Assembly (NCBI RefSeq): GCF_019175385.1
Contig: NC_083341.1
Location: 24,870,203 to 24,934,202, forward strand
DNA: 64,000 nucleotides
Source of the DNA: Lycium barbarum
Lineage: Eukaryota; Streptophyta; Magnoliopsida; Solanales; Solanaceae
Direction: 5' to 3'
Shown here: positions 23,851 through 35,524 of the stretch, piece by piece
Numbering within the stretch: the first letter of the stretch is position 1
How the letters are laid out: each line of letters starts with the position of its first letter
The notes under the pieces: generated by a model
Database searches by the model: none
What the model was told of the DNA's origin: nothing
Seen by the model: only the letters and a program-made list of their open reading frames with translations
Translations under genes and position numbers: made by a program

Positions 23851-24282
23851 TTAATAAGTTAACTTAAAATTTGGAGAGTCAAAATTGAAAAATGCATAAT
23901 AAATTTTATGTTCAACAAAATATTTTGAAAAATGTTTTACGTCGAATATGTTTTATATGTTCTAATTTCTACTTCATAACTCAAAAAACCATTCCAAAAT
24001 ATATATTCAATACAATTTTTGTAATGATTAGCGCACTGTGTATTTCTAATGACCATACAAATTAAAATCGTGATAGTAAATCTATCACTAATCCATTACA
24101 ATAGATAATATATTTATTATATGAAAAGTTTTTAAGATAATTTTTGTATCGTAGCTCTATCACATAATTTTGCATTATTATTATTTCTTAAATAAATTGG
24201 CCATTATTCTGTCGCTGTATTGGTAATAGTTACCTTGAGAAACAATTTATCTCAATCATTATTTATTTCATTTATTTGAGAC

Positions 24283-25800
24283 TCTTCAGTATTAATGTCA
24301 CGCCCCAGATTAAAAGAGACGCGACCAACACCCGATGCCTTAAACTTATCCCATATTCGTGGTACCATATTCTACTTATTTTTGACGTTGTATGGGTCAC
24401 ACAAGCCCGGAATTACTTTAATTGCATTTTCGTTAAACTTGTAATTAATCTATTTTAAATATAAAAATTTGTGCTACCTTACCAATAATATGTACAATTA
24501 TCGTAACATTAAGCCTGCTCATGTGCATATTTAATATCGATCATATACAAAATTGTTTTCAAAGTGACTTTGTGAGGTAAAAAGTGTTGAAACCATTCAT
24601 AATACAAAAATCAAAGATAGGAATATAATTTTAATATTTAATGGTAAGTCGTTTAAGTTGTTTTTTTTTAATTTTTTTTTTGTAAGTATGGGAATTTGAC
24701 ATGAAATATTGGAGGGGAAGTAAAATAACAAAAGTTGACTTTCAATTATTTTGGCTTCCCTCTAATATGTTTGTGTATAATTCCCTATGTCACCCATTCC
24801 CCATATTCCCTCCCTGTAACCCACGACCAACCCCACTCAGATAAACTTGAAGTATCCAATTCAAATGCTACTACATACACTCCAAAGAAAAAAGAATTCC
24901 TTGCGTGTATTTCTGTTTTTTTTCTCTCTCAATGTCTTGCTATTTCCCCACCTGATGGTCATCCAACAATCGCTGTAAATTAACCCCTCTCTTGTGTAGT
25001 TTTTACTCATCAATAGCTCTACCTAATAAAAGTTCCTATTATAATTTTTATTTGAATATTTATTTCAGTTAGCACAAGGAACAGTTATTCTATGGAGTTT
25101 TCAACTCCAGCACATAATTTGTCTTAATGGAGGAATTCTTAACATCCTTTTAATAAGGAGGTAGGTTTTTATTGATCCTTATAATCGAATAGTTAACTAT
25201 TTTATATAGAAGTTACTATTTCTTTCTCATTCTTTTGTTTTCTTCACTAATTAATGTTAGTTTTATGATTAAAGATTGAAGATGTACTTTGCTTAAATCA
25301 TGATATCAAAAAAGTATATACTAAATTATGATTTTTTTTTTCTTTTCACACAGGTACATGAAGGTGCAAAAAGTGTCTCAAGAGTGAAGTTTTTAGTTTA
25401 AAGATGTTGCATTAGCACATGAGGAAGCAACATACTTTTACTTTTTCAATTAATCATTATTCATGTATTTCAATTAGATTTTTTATGATTAGTGATTTCA
25501 CTCTATTTACTCAATTTTGGACCCATATGTTATCGCATAATTATAGATGTAATTAGCAGTTGGTTTTGTATGACTTTTGTGATGTCTTTTATTTAAAGAT
25601 TTAAATACTCCCTAGTACGCTTTTGATCACAAAGTATCTATTTACGGAAAGTAGATTGTATTGCACATTTTCATCCTGCATCAAATTTTAAATTCAGTGA
25701 AAAAAGTAATTTATTCCATAATGGCCTTCATATTAACAACATAATTATATTTTTAATTACAAATTAACTTTATTTGATGACAATTGAAATTTTCACAAAT
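24283..25800. other. CACTA interior without recognisable gene
   Basis: Starts with sequence resembling an LTR terminus (tgtcacgccccagatt, 24297) and continues with AT-rich DNA. Frames such as 24735-24983 show no known motif. Could include captured DNA. Confidence 0.35.
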
Positions 25801-26345
25801 TAACGTAACGTATAGTGACGAATTAGTCTTGACAAAAAAAAAAAAAAAAGATTCAACGAAGAAATTGGTGCCTTTCCTAGAAAGACAAATTTGTCACTAA
25901 TTTAATTATTTAGGGACGAAAATTTCCTTTCGTACACAAAGCATATAGCGTTTAGTGACGTAATCACATTCTTTTAACTACAAATTATGCATAGCTTTAA
26001 AGACAATTTGTATCATCACTAATTAAAATTATAGTTAGTGACAAATTAGATTTCTCGGTAATAGCCACATTTTTAGTGACGTACAATATTTTTAGCTACA
26101 AAACTTTTACGCTATTCATGACAAATAGGTTCGTCATAAATACTACTCATTTGGGACAAAACTTTATTTTGTAGTTAATATAACTTTATTCAGCGACGAA
26201 ACAGTAAGTTGTCTCCATATACTTTTAGCGACCCACTTTTACAGACGAAAGATTGACGAACTTTTTTTTGTCACGAAAGATCTTTTGTGACGAAATATGA
26301 CATTTAAGTCATTCATCACAAATAATGAAATTTGTTGTAGTGGAA

Positions 26346-27002
26346 GGCAAATCAAATAGCAAGGCGTTCAACATCAAAGTCAACGAAGGCAAATTAAATA
26401 CCAAGGCGTTCAAGATCAAATTCACCTGTTCGTTTGAGAATTATTGTTCGTGGCGGTCATCAAATCAATTCAAGTCAAAATCATGACTACCAAATTCAAG
26501 ATCAAGCTCAAAGGCCCTTGAATTCAAGTACAAGTCAAAATCAAATCCATCAAATTCAAGATCAAGCTCAAAAGCCCTTCAATTTATAATTGTAAAGAAG
26601 AATAAGAGGAATCATAGAGATTGTAACACTCGTAGTTGAAATCAAATAATATGATTGTTGCGATATTTTCCTGTCTTGATTATTATTTTCTTGACGCGAA
26701 TTTTATTGTCTACAATATTATCACCTGATTAAAAAAAACTCTTAGACAACCTTCAAGGGAAAGCTATTGAATTCCCTTTTGCTGAAAGTTTGGACAAGAA
26801 TCTTCATCAATTAAAGCCTTATATTATCACTAAGAGACTGAAATTTACAAAAACAACCTACAATCGTAGAGTTCTTACTTCAAACTTGAAATATTAAAAC
26901 TTTTAATTAATATTATCAGGGTCGGCCTAATAATTCAATGCCGGAAACGTTAGTTTAAGCCTTTAAATCGTCGAAGGGGAGGATCAAATTATATACCTAA
27001 CA
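26346..27002 (+). repeat. 3' LTR remnant, right part
   Basis: Continues the LTR split at 18766. It contains imperfect repeats of ccaaattcaagatcaagctc and caaggcgttcaa, and ends ...CCTAACA at 27002. No primer-binding site follows, so this is not a 5' LTR. Confidence 0.5.
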
Positions 27003-27287
27003 GCGCAAAAGTGCCAATGCATGAATAGCTATTCCTGCACTTTATGTTTTGCTATTTACTAGCCTCTCAAGAGTTCCTCCAAAGTCTCATAAGAACCTCC
27101 CAAATTAATGCCAATGCGTGAATGACAATATAATTGAAGTATAGTTTTACAATAAGATACCCAAGCTTTAGCAGTAGAAACATATACGAGCATCTACACT
27201 TTTACATGTACACTCCTGTTGATCACATCCGTGTACAAATTAAGAATTCAGTGAAATTTAGAAGACAATATGGTATACTAACAAGAG
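27003..27287. other. Downstream flank of the FT-like gene
   Basis: About 285 bp of AT-rich sequence between the LTR remnant and the polyadenylation signal of the FT-like gene. Nothing else seen. Confidence 0.5.
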
Positions 27288-27293
27288 TTTATT
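27288..27293 (-). promoter_or_regulatory. Polyadenylation signal AATAAA of the FT-like gene
   Basis: AATAAA on the minus strand, 23 nt past the stop codon at 27317-27319. Confidence 0.5.
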
Positions 27294-27316
27294 TTTTGGG
27301 TATGCTATAATAGAAT

Positions 27317-27549
27317 TTATAGGCGACGGCCACCGGTACCACTCTCCCTGTTGCAATTGAAGTAAACAGCAGCAACAGGCATACCAAGATTGTGAAACCT
27401 TGCACAGTCTCTTGTGTTAAAATTGTGTCGAGAATCAATAATATCGGGAGCACTGATAGCTTCTCGACACAATTGCCGAAACAGCACGAAAATATAGCGA
27501 TGAATTCCCATTGAAGGCCGCGGGCTTTCGTAGCATACAACTTCATTGC
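27317..27549 (-). CDS. FT-like gene, exon 4
   Basis: Begins after acceptor ...TATACAG, completing the Gly100 codon (G|GC), and encodes residues 101-176, including the external loop that separates florigens from repressors. It ends with TAA at 27317-27319. Confidence 0.93.
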
Positions 27550-30500
27550 CTGTATATATTGTGCAGTAAATAAATGAGAAAGTTATACATTTAGCCGCTT
27601 GCCAAACATAATTACAAGCGCTAGCTAGTCATAGATACAAAATAAAAATAAAAAATACACTAGTTATGTATAAAGTATAGCGATTGAATTCCCATTGAAG
27701 GCCGAGGCCTCTCGTAGCGTACAACTTCATTCCCTCTATAGTGCAGTAAATAAACCAATTTTAACAAGGATTTTCGTTAAGGTTTGTATGAATGCATATG
27801 CACAAATAATTGTTTTTTTGGTAGGTTCGTCTCCCCATTTCTTGGTTAAATCAAAACTTGTGTATAATAAATTTTTAGTCCAAGGAATACATGCTTAGAT
27901 CTTTTAATCATCGCAGTTGAGAGAATGTGTTGTTATTTCCTTATATGATCTTGGACAATCATCACTTCATAAGTAAACGAGACAACATTCTTTCATTCTT
28001 CAGCTAATGTGGTACGATCTACATCCCACACACATCCCGGCTTGGTTAGCTGAGTGTGAACAACATAATATGTGGCTCATTTTTATCTAAGTATTACGAA
28101 AGTCATTAATTAAACTATTTTTTGTAAAAGAAAATCGCTCAGCTTTACCTTATTAAGTATCACGAAAGTCACAAAACTATTTTTTATAACCAAAAGTCGT
28201 TCTATGTTGCATAAGTATCACATAAAGTCATTAAAAGGAGAATAAAAAGACATTTTATATGATGTGTAAGCAAAGTTTGAATGATCGTTTTGTTACAAAA
28301 AAAAAATTGTTTGGTGACTTTTGTGATTCTTAGACAAAGTTGAACCAAAAGTAGTTTGGTGACATTTGTGAGACTCGAACAAACTTACGTATCGAGAGAA
28401 TGAAATTTAATTACACAATGAGGATATTCAGATTTTTTGATGTGCTTTCCACTATGGGTATAAATTGAGAAGCCCTCAATAGTTCAAAGGCATTGAAGAA
28501 TAAAAGGTGTAGGTGATGTGGTCATTTGTGCTACTTCCGATTCCTATTTCTTCTCACATGTCAATAAGCAAGCAAGTTGGATGCTGTCTCTTAACGAGGT
28601 AGGACTCTATTGCAAGTCTTGATGTTGACTGAATAAAAAAGGTATATCCATTTGGGAGAATTTGTAAAGATCCCACACAAATGTCAAGGAATTGCTAAGA
28701 CTAAGGTAATATTCTATCAAAATTTTATAGGTTATAATCATCTATGGATGTGGTGAAAAGGAAATGATTCCTCCACCCTTAATCAGAGATTTCGGGTCCA
28801 AGCCTTAAAAATGAAAAAAAATCTGATAGAAAATGCTTCCCCTTTTAATAAATCATATGCGGCACGATTCGAATTGAATTCTCTTGACACATGAGAAGAG
28901 TCTAGTCATGTGGTTGCAAATAGGGTTCAAAAATAATTGCTTTAGGTCACTATTAATTTAATAGGTGTGACACTTTAGTATTTTGTTGAATTGTATTGTA
29001 TGAATTCCTTGCTCGGTCATTGGCTAAGGTTGAGCCATTAAGGAATATAAGATTGCGTTCAGGTTTGAGAAATGACATTGAATTGATTATACACTTTAAG
29101 AAATTTATTTAGCTTTGAAGAGATTATGGACTACCTAAAGTCTGCCCCCGCAGTAACTGACCATGATATTTTATGTAAGAACACTTACCAAAGTTAACCC
29201 CTGTAGTTCCTGGGATATCTGTGACCAGCCTACCAAAAAAGAAGGTGTTAGCGTTAGATAATTAAAAAAAAAAAAAAAAAAAAAAAAAGAGGGTTGGTGT
29301 TGAGGGGGGGGGGGGGGGGGGGGGGGATATGTGTGTGTGTTTAGTGTTATCTTTCTTTGTTCAAAGCAGTAATTTACTAAAATCAGTTTCTGTTCAAGAA
29401 CCCAAAAATAGAAAAAACGTTAAGAATAGAAATGTAGAAGAATTAAAATATTTCCGAGCCCACAAATTTCTTGTTTGTCCTTAAGAAAACAAAACTCCAT
29501 CACAGTTGTCAAGGTTAATGGATTAATTCCTCCCAGGATAGAGCGGAAAACTATTCTGCAATAGCGACAATGCAAATTGCAGAACTTCAGCGAACTCAAA
29601 TGGAGGCAGCAAATCATACGACACTTACGTTTTGTTTGAAAACGAAAGCGATGCACAAAGAAAGAAGAAGAGGAATTTCAAAACTTCAAATTTTCAGTGT
29701 TTTTATGCTTCAGTGAATTAAAAATCTGAAGCAAAACTTATATAGCCAACTTATAGGTGTTATAAAAAGGTGTGGTAACTTTACAGAAATGTAAAGTCAC
29801 ATCTTTTGCTCCGGTGCCTTTTCGGGGAAATCACTTAATTTTCCGTTCACACCACACAAAACCCAACATTTTGCACTTTAGCTGTAGGAGACTAAGCAAT
29901 CAATTTTGGTTCTTTTTTGTGCTTCATCCGATGTTTGATATCCGTTGGGACTGACTAATTTGAATTTGCGACCATAAATCTCACTTTATAAAATAAAACA
30001 AATCTTACTTTATAAAATAAAACAATCTTTACCCTAAATAATTTCATTCTCAGAATTGGAATTTAATAACTCTAATTAATCTTGCTTCTCACGTTTCAAA
30101 TAATCTCTGGAAGGCCCCACTGAAATGGGTGCAAACCCTAAACTGTTTCGGTACTCATGAAAGAATTAAGGTCAACGCACCTAGTTTTAGGTATGACTTC
30201 AAATATCATTTTGTTTTAATTTTTTAAAAATACATTTGCAGGTTAGGAAATATTCGCTCTTTTATCATGGTACCAAAGTAATTTTATGAACAATTTAACT
30301 TATATATTAATAGTGTAAGAAAATTTATATTATTAAATCACTCAAAAAATATTTCTAGATAATTTCCATAAATATCTATTTCAATAGAATTTTTTCTTAT
30401 GTCAAGAGGATTCAACTACTTATATATAATTAAAAAAATTATTTTTACCCTACTTCATTGCACAACATAAAATTTCAAAAAGGAAATTCAATTGCTTCAA

Positions 30501-31727
30501 CGTAACCTAGCTAAGCCGTGGTTGTAGTGAATAAAAGTTAAGTTCATAAAAATATTAGAGAAAGAAGCTTGAATGTTGTTTCCACTATAATATTTTGGGT
30601 CGTCTATGTTATGTGCTCTTTTGATTTATTAGTGTGTGATGAGTGTCTGATAAACTTAATGAAGCTCGTAATGGAATAAAGGACCCATTAGATTTTCTTA
30701 TTTGCAGTTAGGTCCTAATTCTAGTTCTTATATAAGCTCACGTCACCTTTTGTCTTCTCTATCAGCGATTGGTTTGAGAGAGATAAAAAGTATTTGATCG
30801 TTGTTCCTTTGACGCCGTCATCTCGAGGAAGAACTATAGGGAAGCAAAGTGAACTATCTGTATATATAATATATAAGCTAGACTTACCAGTGTAGATACT
30901 CCCTCAGGGTTGGGTTGCTTGGGTTTGGAGCATCAGGATCCACCATAATCTTTCAAAAGAGAAGAATGTTTCAAATATTTTAAGAAATAATCCAAAATTA
31001 AGAAAATAAAGAACGAAATAACCTAGATACCATATTGTCTATCCAAATGTACTATATGACGTTGTTTGATCAGGCATATAGTATTTTAAAAAGAAAAAAT
31101 AGCATTTCAAAAATATCTTCTAACCTGCCGCGGTATTAAATGTGCATGTCGTGACATTTTTATCACTAGAAACAGGAGGTTATACTAATGTGGGGATCTT
31201 TGTTTCCACAGTGGAGTCCACAACTTCAAATAAAAGCCATGAAACAAGGACTTAGCTGGTAAATTAAAATTAGAACTAGTTATAGTTCGAATAATTGGAA
31301 GCCTTTGTACAGTTTGCTTATGATCACCATGAAGCTACTCAAAATCAATATTGGCAAAAAAGTCAACAATTACGTGAATTGCTTAATTAAACAATTTCTA
31401 TCAGTTTTAACATGAAAGTTTAAAGTTAAAGAGTTTTAAATATAAAAAAAATATGTCATTGTTTCTCGACGTGATTAAAAGCAGAATATATAAGTATCAC
31501 ATAAAATGAAACAGATGGAATACGAGGATTACTAGAGTGTAAAAAGCGTGAGGATCATTTCCTCCAATGTCAACCCTAGGCTGGTTGACAACTTGTGAAG
31601 GCCTCAAGGCACAGCCATTGTAAACCGCCATGCTATTGTTGTACAACACACTAAAGTCTTCACACCTTGTGAATGGATCCAACACATCCCCTATTACCCC
31701 TGAAACTATTAGAGGATCCCTTGTCAT
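27317..31727 (-). CDS. FLOWERING LOCUS T-like protein (PEBP family), probable SP5G/NtFT-repressor type; 4 exons
   Basis: Joined exons 31727-31533 (195 bp), 30949-30888 (62), 29229-29189 (41) and 27549-27317 (233) give 531 bp, 176 residues plus stop. The exon sizes 62 and 41 bp are the canonical FT ones, and every intron is GT...AG with frame kept. PEBP motifs: [32 protein letters not shown], the ligand pocket DPDAP (69-73), GIHR (114-117), and the C-terminal [10 protein letters not shown]. Tyr83 in REYLHW corresponds to FT Tyr85, so it is FT-like, not TFL1-like. The external loop reads [17 protein letters not shown]: it is three residues longer than FT and lacks the YAPGWRQ residues, and the later triad is FHN instead of YN-type. 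In Solanaceae such loops are known from floral repressors, so I infer an antiflorigen acting with FD/14-3-3 in the shoot apex. Cys127 and Cys148 replace usual Gly and Phe. Confidence 0.93.
27675..27754 (-). repeat. Duplicate of the intron 3/exon 4 junction inside intron 3
   Basis: About 80 bp that closely match 27493-27572 (start of exon 4 plus acceptor and upstream intron). It carries a one-base insertion in the exon part and several substitutions. An AG still precedes GGAATGAAG, so it is a potential decoy acceptor. Confidence 0.85.
28078..28385. mobile_element. Probable MITE in intron 3
   Basis: Repeated motifs of the form agtatcacgaaagtcac...aactattttttgta face inverse copies (tttggtgacttttgtgattctta) at the other side, giving a fold-back structure. 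Ends are not exact and no TSD was fixed. Confidence 0.4.
29189..29229 (-). CDS. FT-like gene, exon 3 (41 bp)
   Basis: Reads G|CTG GTC ACA GAT ATC..., encoding [13 protein letters not shown] and the first base of Gly100. Acceptor TAG and donor GTAAGT are intact. The size is exactly canonical for FT. Confidence 0.93.
29263..29326. repeat. Poly-A run followed by 23 consecutive G in intron 2
   Basis: An A run of about 25 (29263-29288) then, after 15 bases, an uninterrupted G23 (29304-29326) and a (GT)n. On the gene's own strand these are C and T runs. Confidence 0.9.
29340..30880. other. Intron 2 body, no gene recognised
   Basis: The 78-codon minus frame at 29420-29656 and the plus frame at 29772-29954 have no motif I know. 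A short direct repeat (cactttataaaataaaacaa) sits at 29982-30033. The 29340-30180 part has a different texture from the rest of the intron and may be an old insertion. Confidence 0.35.
30888..30949 (-). CDS. FT-like gene, exon 2 (62 bp)
   Basis: Encodes [20 protein letters not shown] plus two bases of Trp86. Acceptor AAAG and donor GTAAGT are intact. Contains the DPDxP pocket motif and the florigen-type tyrosine. Confidence 0.93.
31533..31727 (-). CDS. FT-like gene, exon 1
   Basis: ATG at 31727 gives [20 protein letters not shown]..., 65 codons, ending AFYTL before donor GTAATC. The start is chosen because it matches the family N terminus and lies about 90 nt downstream of a TATA box. Confidence 0.92.
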
Positions 31728-31817
31728 GTTCGTGGATTTTTTTCTTAATTAATCAGCTCAATTTGTTTCTTATAATATGAGCTGATGATGTTCATGAGCA
31801 GAGGAGGAGCTAGCTAT

Positions 31818-31826
31818 CTTTATATA
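31818..31826 (-). promoter_or_regulatory. TATA box of the FT-like gene
   Basis: TATATAAAG on the minus strand, 91 nt upstream of the ATG. It is well placed for a short 5' UTR. Confidence 0.55.
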
Positions 31827-31984
31827 TACTACTACTCCTCATACTACATGATAAGTCTCTATTTACCTTCATAGGAATCTAAACTTTTTGAAGCTTTTCC
31901 CTAATGGAAAACCATATATATTCGCATCAATTATTGTTGAACTGTCTAGGGAGGAAAGGAATAATAATTGACAATTTAAAATAT

Positions 31985-32072
31985 TTAAAAGGTATATGAA
32001 AAGTTGCGATTAAAAAATTCATTTGACTCTCTAAATCCGAAAGATGTCATGTAAATTGGACGGAGAGAGTAA
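31985..32072 (-). mobile_element. Stowaway MITE fragment
   Basis: The minus strand starts tactctctccgtccaattta, the usual Stowaway end, and continues about 90 bp before losing similarity. Only one end is seen. Confidence 0.45.
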
Positions 32073-33157
32073 TAAAGTACAAGGAGGCCTGGGCACGCTC
32101 TGACAAGAAAGAATAAAAGACTAAATATTTTCTTGTAGTATTCTTATTAGCTAGCTCTGGCCAGTAAGTGGTCTCGGTAGGTTCTTAATATATACAGTAA
32201 CTTAATCAAATAATTGTGCTCTCTAATTCTTAAACTTTTAGACGGGCGATCGCATGCAAGAGGTACATTCAGTATTTGAACGCATTATGGATTCAAATTT
32301 GAAATTCTGCCACAACTTAATAAGATGTGTGGCTATCAAATGTGACTTCACAATTTGAACATTATGGATTCAAGTTCGGAATTGTACCATAATCTATTCA
32401 ATTGATTGGGTTTCAAAGTCTATTATTTATACTTACTTAGTGAAAAGTATAATACATAAACATGAGTTGAGCCAAAATTTATGAGTTCGGGCGAATTGGA
32501 AACTTTAGGGCTACATACAACACACCTTTTGACCATGCAATTTAATATAGTATTAAAGCAAGTTTAATTAAGTCATGAGTTCAAAGCTCACCTCTAGTCA
32601 TTTTACCATTTTCTTAGACTTTAAGGTGAGGTGGTTCACAAATTTTTTTCTTTCTCTTAAGGTTCACACAATTCAAACATATATAAATTTTCCCTTTTGA
32701 TGAGATAATAATTAAAACATCATTATAATCTTAAGCATAGGGTCTGAAAGATTACGATGTGCAAAAGGAAAGAGTATCCAAAGAAGAAAAAAGCTTGGTT
32801 CATAGATGAAAAGAGATGCCTATATGTCATATTTATCACCACATATGCCTAAAAAGAGATCTCTAGATTCCAAGCGATAAGAGTGAGGAATTTTTTTCTT
32901 TATTTATTGGGGCTTTTACTTCATTATTAATGAAGGTATAAAGATTTACAGAGGAAATTGAGGAAATTTTCAAAAAGATATAATTCCATTATTCCAGCAA
33001 ATGAAGAGGTATGCCAGCTTTAGATTGCGGGGGATTTTCATTCTGTTGACAGAGACAGATATTCTAAAAATAAGATTCAGAAAAAATATGAGAATATTAT
33101 TATACCTGAGATTGAATTTGTCACCAAAAGAAACTTTTGAACCACTTTTTTTGCTCT
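32073..33157. other. Upstream region of the FT-like gene, no gene seen
   Basis: AT-rich sequence with short chance frames only (for example 33001-33213, which overlaps the MITE start). Presumably distal promoter. Confidence 0.4.
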
Positions 33158-33159
33158 AT

Positions 33160-33451
33160 GCTCCCTCCGTCCCAATTTATGTATTACTTTTCATTTTTCG
33201 AGAGGCAATTTGATAAAATTTTAAAGTTAAATTAGATTAGATTAACTCAATAATTTAAGATGAAAATTTATATATTTGAAAACTATATGAAAAGTACTAT
33301 TTATATATTTAAAAACTACATAAAAAGTACTATAAGTTGCAACATTTCTCATATCAATTTTGTGAAAAATTACATCATAAAACATTAGTCAAAATTCATG
33401 TAGTTCGATCTCAAAAAGCGAAAAGTATCACATAGATTGGAACAGATAAAG
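33160..33451 (+). mobile_element. Stowaway MITE
   Basis: Starts GCTCCCTCCGTCCCAATTTA and ends with the inverse (cacatagattggaacagataaag). It is flanked by TA on each side (33158-33159, 33452-33453), the Tc1/mariner TSD. About 290 bp, non-coding, 1.4 kb upstream of the FT-like start codon. Confidence 0.8.
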
Positions 33452-33767
33452 TACATTAAAAGTTTCCCTAATATAAGGGGATTTAATGATTTTTTATATA
33501 CATAACGAATTTACTTTTACTTTATTCTGTCCGATTAATTTTCCGATGAGTTGATGCCGGCCACTTTGAAGTTTGAACCATATATCTCCGCTCCTATATA
33601 TTGTTATTTTTAACTGCTGCTATTGTATGCTATAATAATCATCTTAATGGAAAAAGAAAGAGATGCATGGCACATTTTTTAGGGGGAACTTTACAAAAAT
33701 AGTCGGCCAAATTTACTATTCACTTTTTCTAGTTGGTATATATAGATTATATATTGATCATACACAA

Positions 33768-34677
33768 TAGGGGTGTATAAAGAAAACCGACAAAATCGAT
33801 AATTTGAGTCAAACCGAGAAAAAAACATGACTACTGGTTTGGTTTGACATTCGTTTGATATTGAAAAAAAAAAATCCGACCATAATTGGTTTGGTTCGGT
33901 TTTAACAACCAAAAAAAAAAAAAAATCAAACCAAATCAAACTAACCCGACATTACATGTATACAAATTTTAAAATATTTTTATACATAAAATATTTATTT
34001 GTAATGTAATTTATAAATATTTTTTAAATTTTTTCATAGTTTTTGTCTTTTAACATATTATTTCAAGCTTAGACTTAGAATTTTAAATGGTCCAATAAGT
34101 TAACCCATAGATGTTTGTAACGCAAATAAAGTCCAATCCAAAACTAAATCAATACTAATGCTAACAAAAGAAACTCAATTCTAACACAAATGACAATAAT
34201 GTTGGACATCTATTCTTGAGTTTTGAATTGATTTTTTATTTTTTTCTTTGTCATATAATTAATACTTATTAGCCGTACTTATTTTAACATGACTTAGTAT
34301 TTTTAGATTACGATCATCTTCATTATGGCTTATTAATTAGCAATATTTATTTTATGTGATTTCATTATATTTTTTATTGAATATTTTATTACAATGTCAC
34401 CATCTCACATTTTATGTTACTTTTTTAAGAAACACTTTAATTGTATAGTTGTATCTTACTAGGACAAGAGAAATATTTGAGGTAAAAGTAATATGTTTTG
34501 TACAAACTTCTCCGGAGAAAACAAAAATCAAAAAAATCGAGAAAACTGAAAAATCCGAGGTTGAAAAGCCTGACTTTTCTTGGTTTGATTTGATTTATAG
34601 ATTTAAAAACCTAACACAATTAATTTGATTTGATATTTAAAAAAAATCGAACTAACCCGTTTCATGTACATGCCTAA
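33768..34677. mobile_element. hAT-like MITE (gggtgtataaagaaaaccg type)
   Basis: Left end taggggtgtataaagaaaac; complement of the right end taggcatgtacatgaaacgg. Both arms carry aaatcgag/accaaaccaa-type inverted stretches. The TSD is not clean. Confidence 0.5.
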
Positions 34678-35285
34678 TGCACATATTATACATGGTCCGT
34701 ACATATATTCTACATCTATCGATTATTTTTAATTTAGCCGACTGAGCGAGCGACTATATTCTTACTTTTTTTTTTTACGAGTGCATGGCACAATCAGTTG
34801 GTGAGATGTACAGATGAGGAAAGAAAGAATATTTAGCTTTTTTGTCCTATTTCATACGTCTCTCCCATCAATTTGTTTCTCCCTTTGGAAATCTAAGATT
34901 TAACGATTTGCAAGAAAGTTTTTAGTGGCTATAAATTTTTTGCAGGATACCCTCTTGAGTTATTTTGTGGCTGTAAAATAAATAGCAAATATTTGTCAAG
35001 ACAATTTAGTGGACCTATTCTTGGATCAAAAATTCGAAAGTGACAGTAGAAGCAACCCTCGCCCAAAAGTTTTTTGGCACGAGACGCTTTCTATCTCTTT
35101 TTTTCTTTTCTTCAAATAACAGTATAAGGGTCAATTTAGAGAAATGACAAAAATAATTCAGTTATGTTTCAGGGTAGGTTCAAAATAATCCCTTAAGTAT
35201 GCAGTGAACATTTTAGGTCCTATAAGTTTATTGAAGGTTAACAGATTTAGTCTCTATCAAATATTTACCAATTTATGTTCGTTAG

Positions 35286-35449
35286 TGATAGACTATGTAA
35301 TAGTCTATGTAAATATTGTAAATATTCTCTTCCTTATGTATAGTAATTAGGTCCTATAATTTAGCCGAGTATCATTCTGATAGTGAGATACCTACTTTGT
35401 ATATAATGACTTTCATACATCAATACAAATCACGGATTGATTTCCTACA
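35286..35449 (+). repeat. Copia 5' LTR
   Basis: TGATAG...CCTACA, 164 bp, same as the 3' copy by eye. Confidence 0.95.
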
Positions 35450-35460
35450 TGGTATCAGAC
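35450..35460 (+). other. Copia primer-binding site
   Basis: TGGTATCAGAC abuts the LTR with no spacer. It is complementary to the 3' end of initiator Met-tRNA except at the last base. Confidence 0.85.
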
Positions 35461-35524
35461 TAGGTTTCTCCTAAAAACCCTAGCTTCCTAAACCCTAGCC
35501 GTCCACCTCCCTCTTCTCTCTTCA

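Larger units (their letters stand above)
19510..24282. repeat. Three ~1.1-kb tandem units inside the CACTA element
   Basis: Units begin near 19510, 21922 and 23010 with tttgaaccttgcaattgtag-like sequence. They run through tttaggaaataatatgtaa, then a motif cacattttgtaatgattagcacac-like, and end with gagaaacaatttatctca. The first unit is swollen by the LINE (19929-20492) and a MITE (20804-21595), the third by a MITE (23575-23850). Without these inserts the lengths agree at about 1.0-1.1 kb. Confidence 0.75.
18767..26342. mobile_element. CACTA (En/Spm) DNA transposon, 7.6 kb, non-autonomous
   Basis: The ends are CACTACAACAAATGTGAT and the inverse AATTTGTTGTAGTG, with a perfect 3-bp TSD (GAA at 18764-18766 and 26343-26345). 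Both ends hold many subterminal copies of gacgaa/ttcgtc motifs (18800-19330 and 25800-26340), the expected transposase-binding arrangement. No transposase is readable. The interior contains three ~1.09-kb repeat units, a LINE fragment and two MITEs. It is inserted in an LTR. Confidence 0.85.

Noticed and set aside
29420..29656. 78-codon minus frame within FT intron 2
   Set aside because: No family motif, no splice context and low complexity; not supported as a gene.
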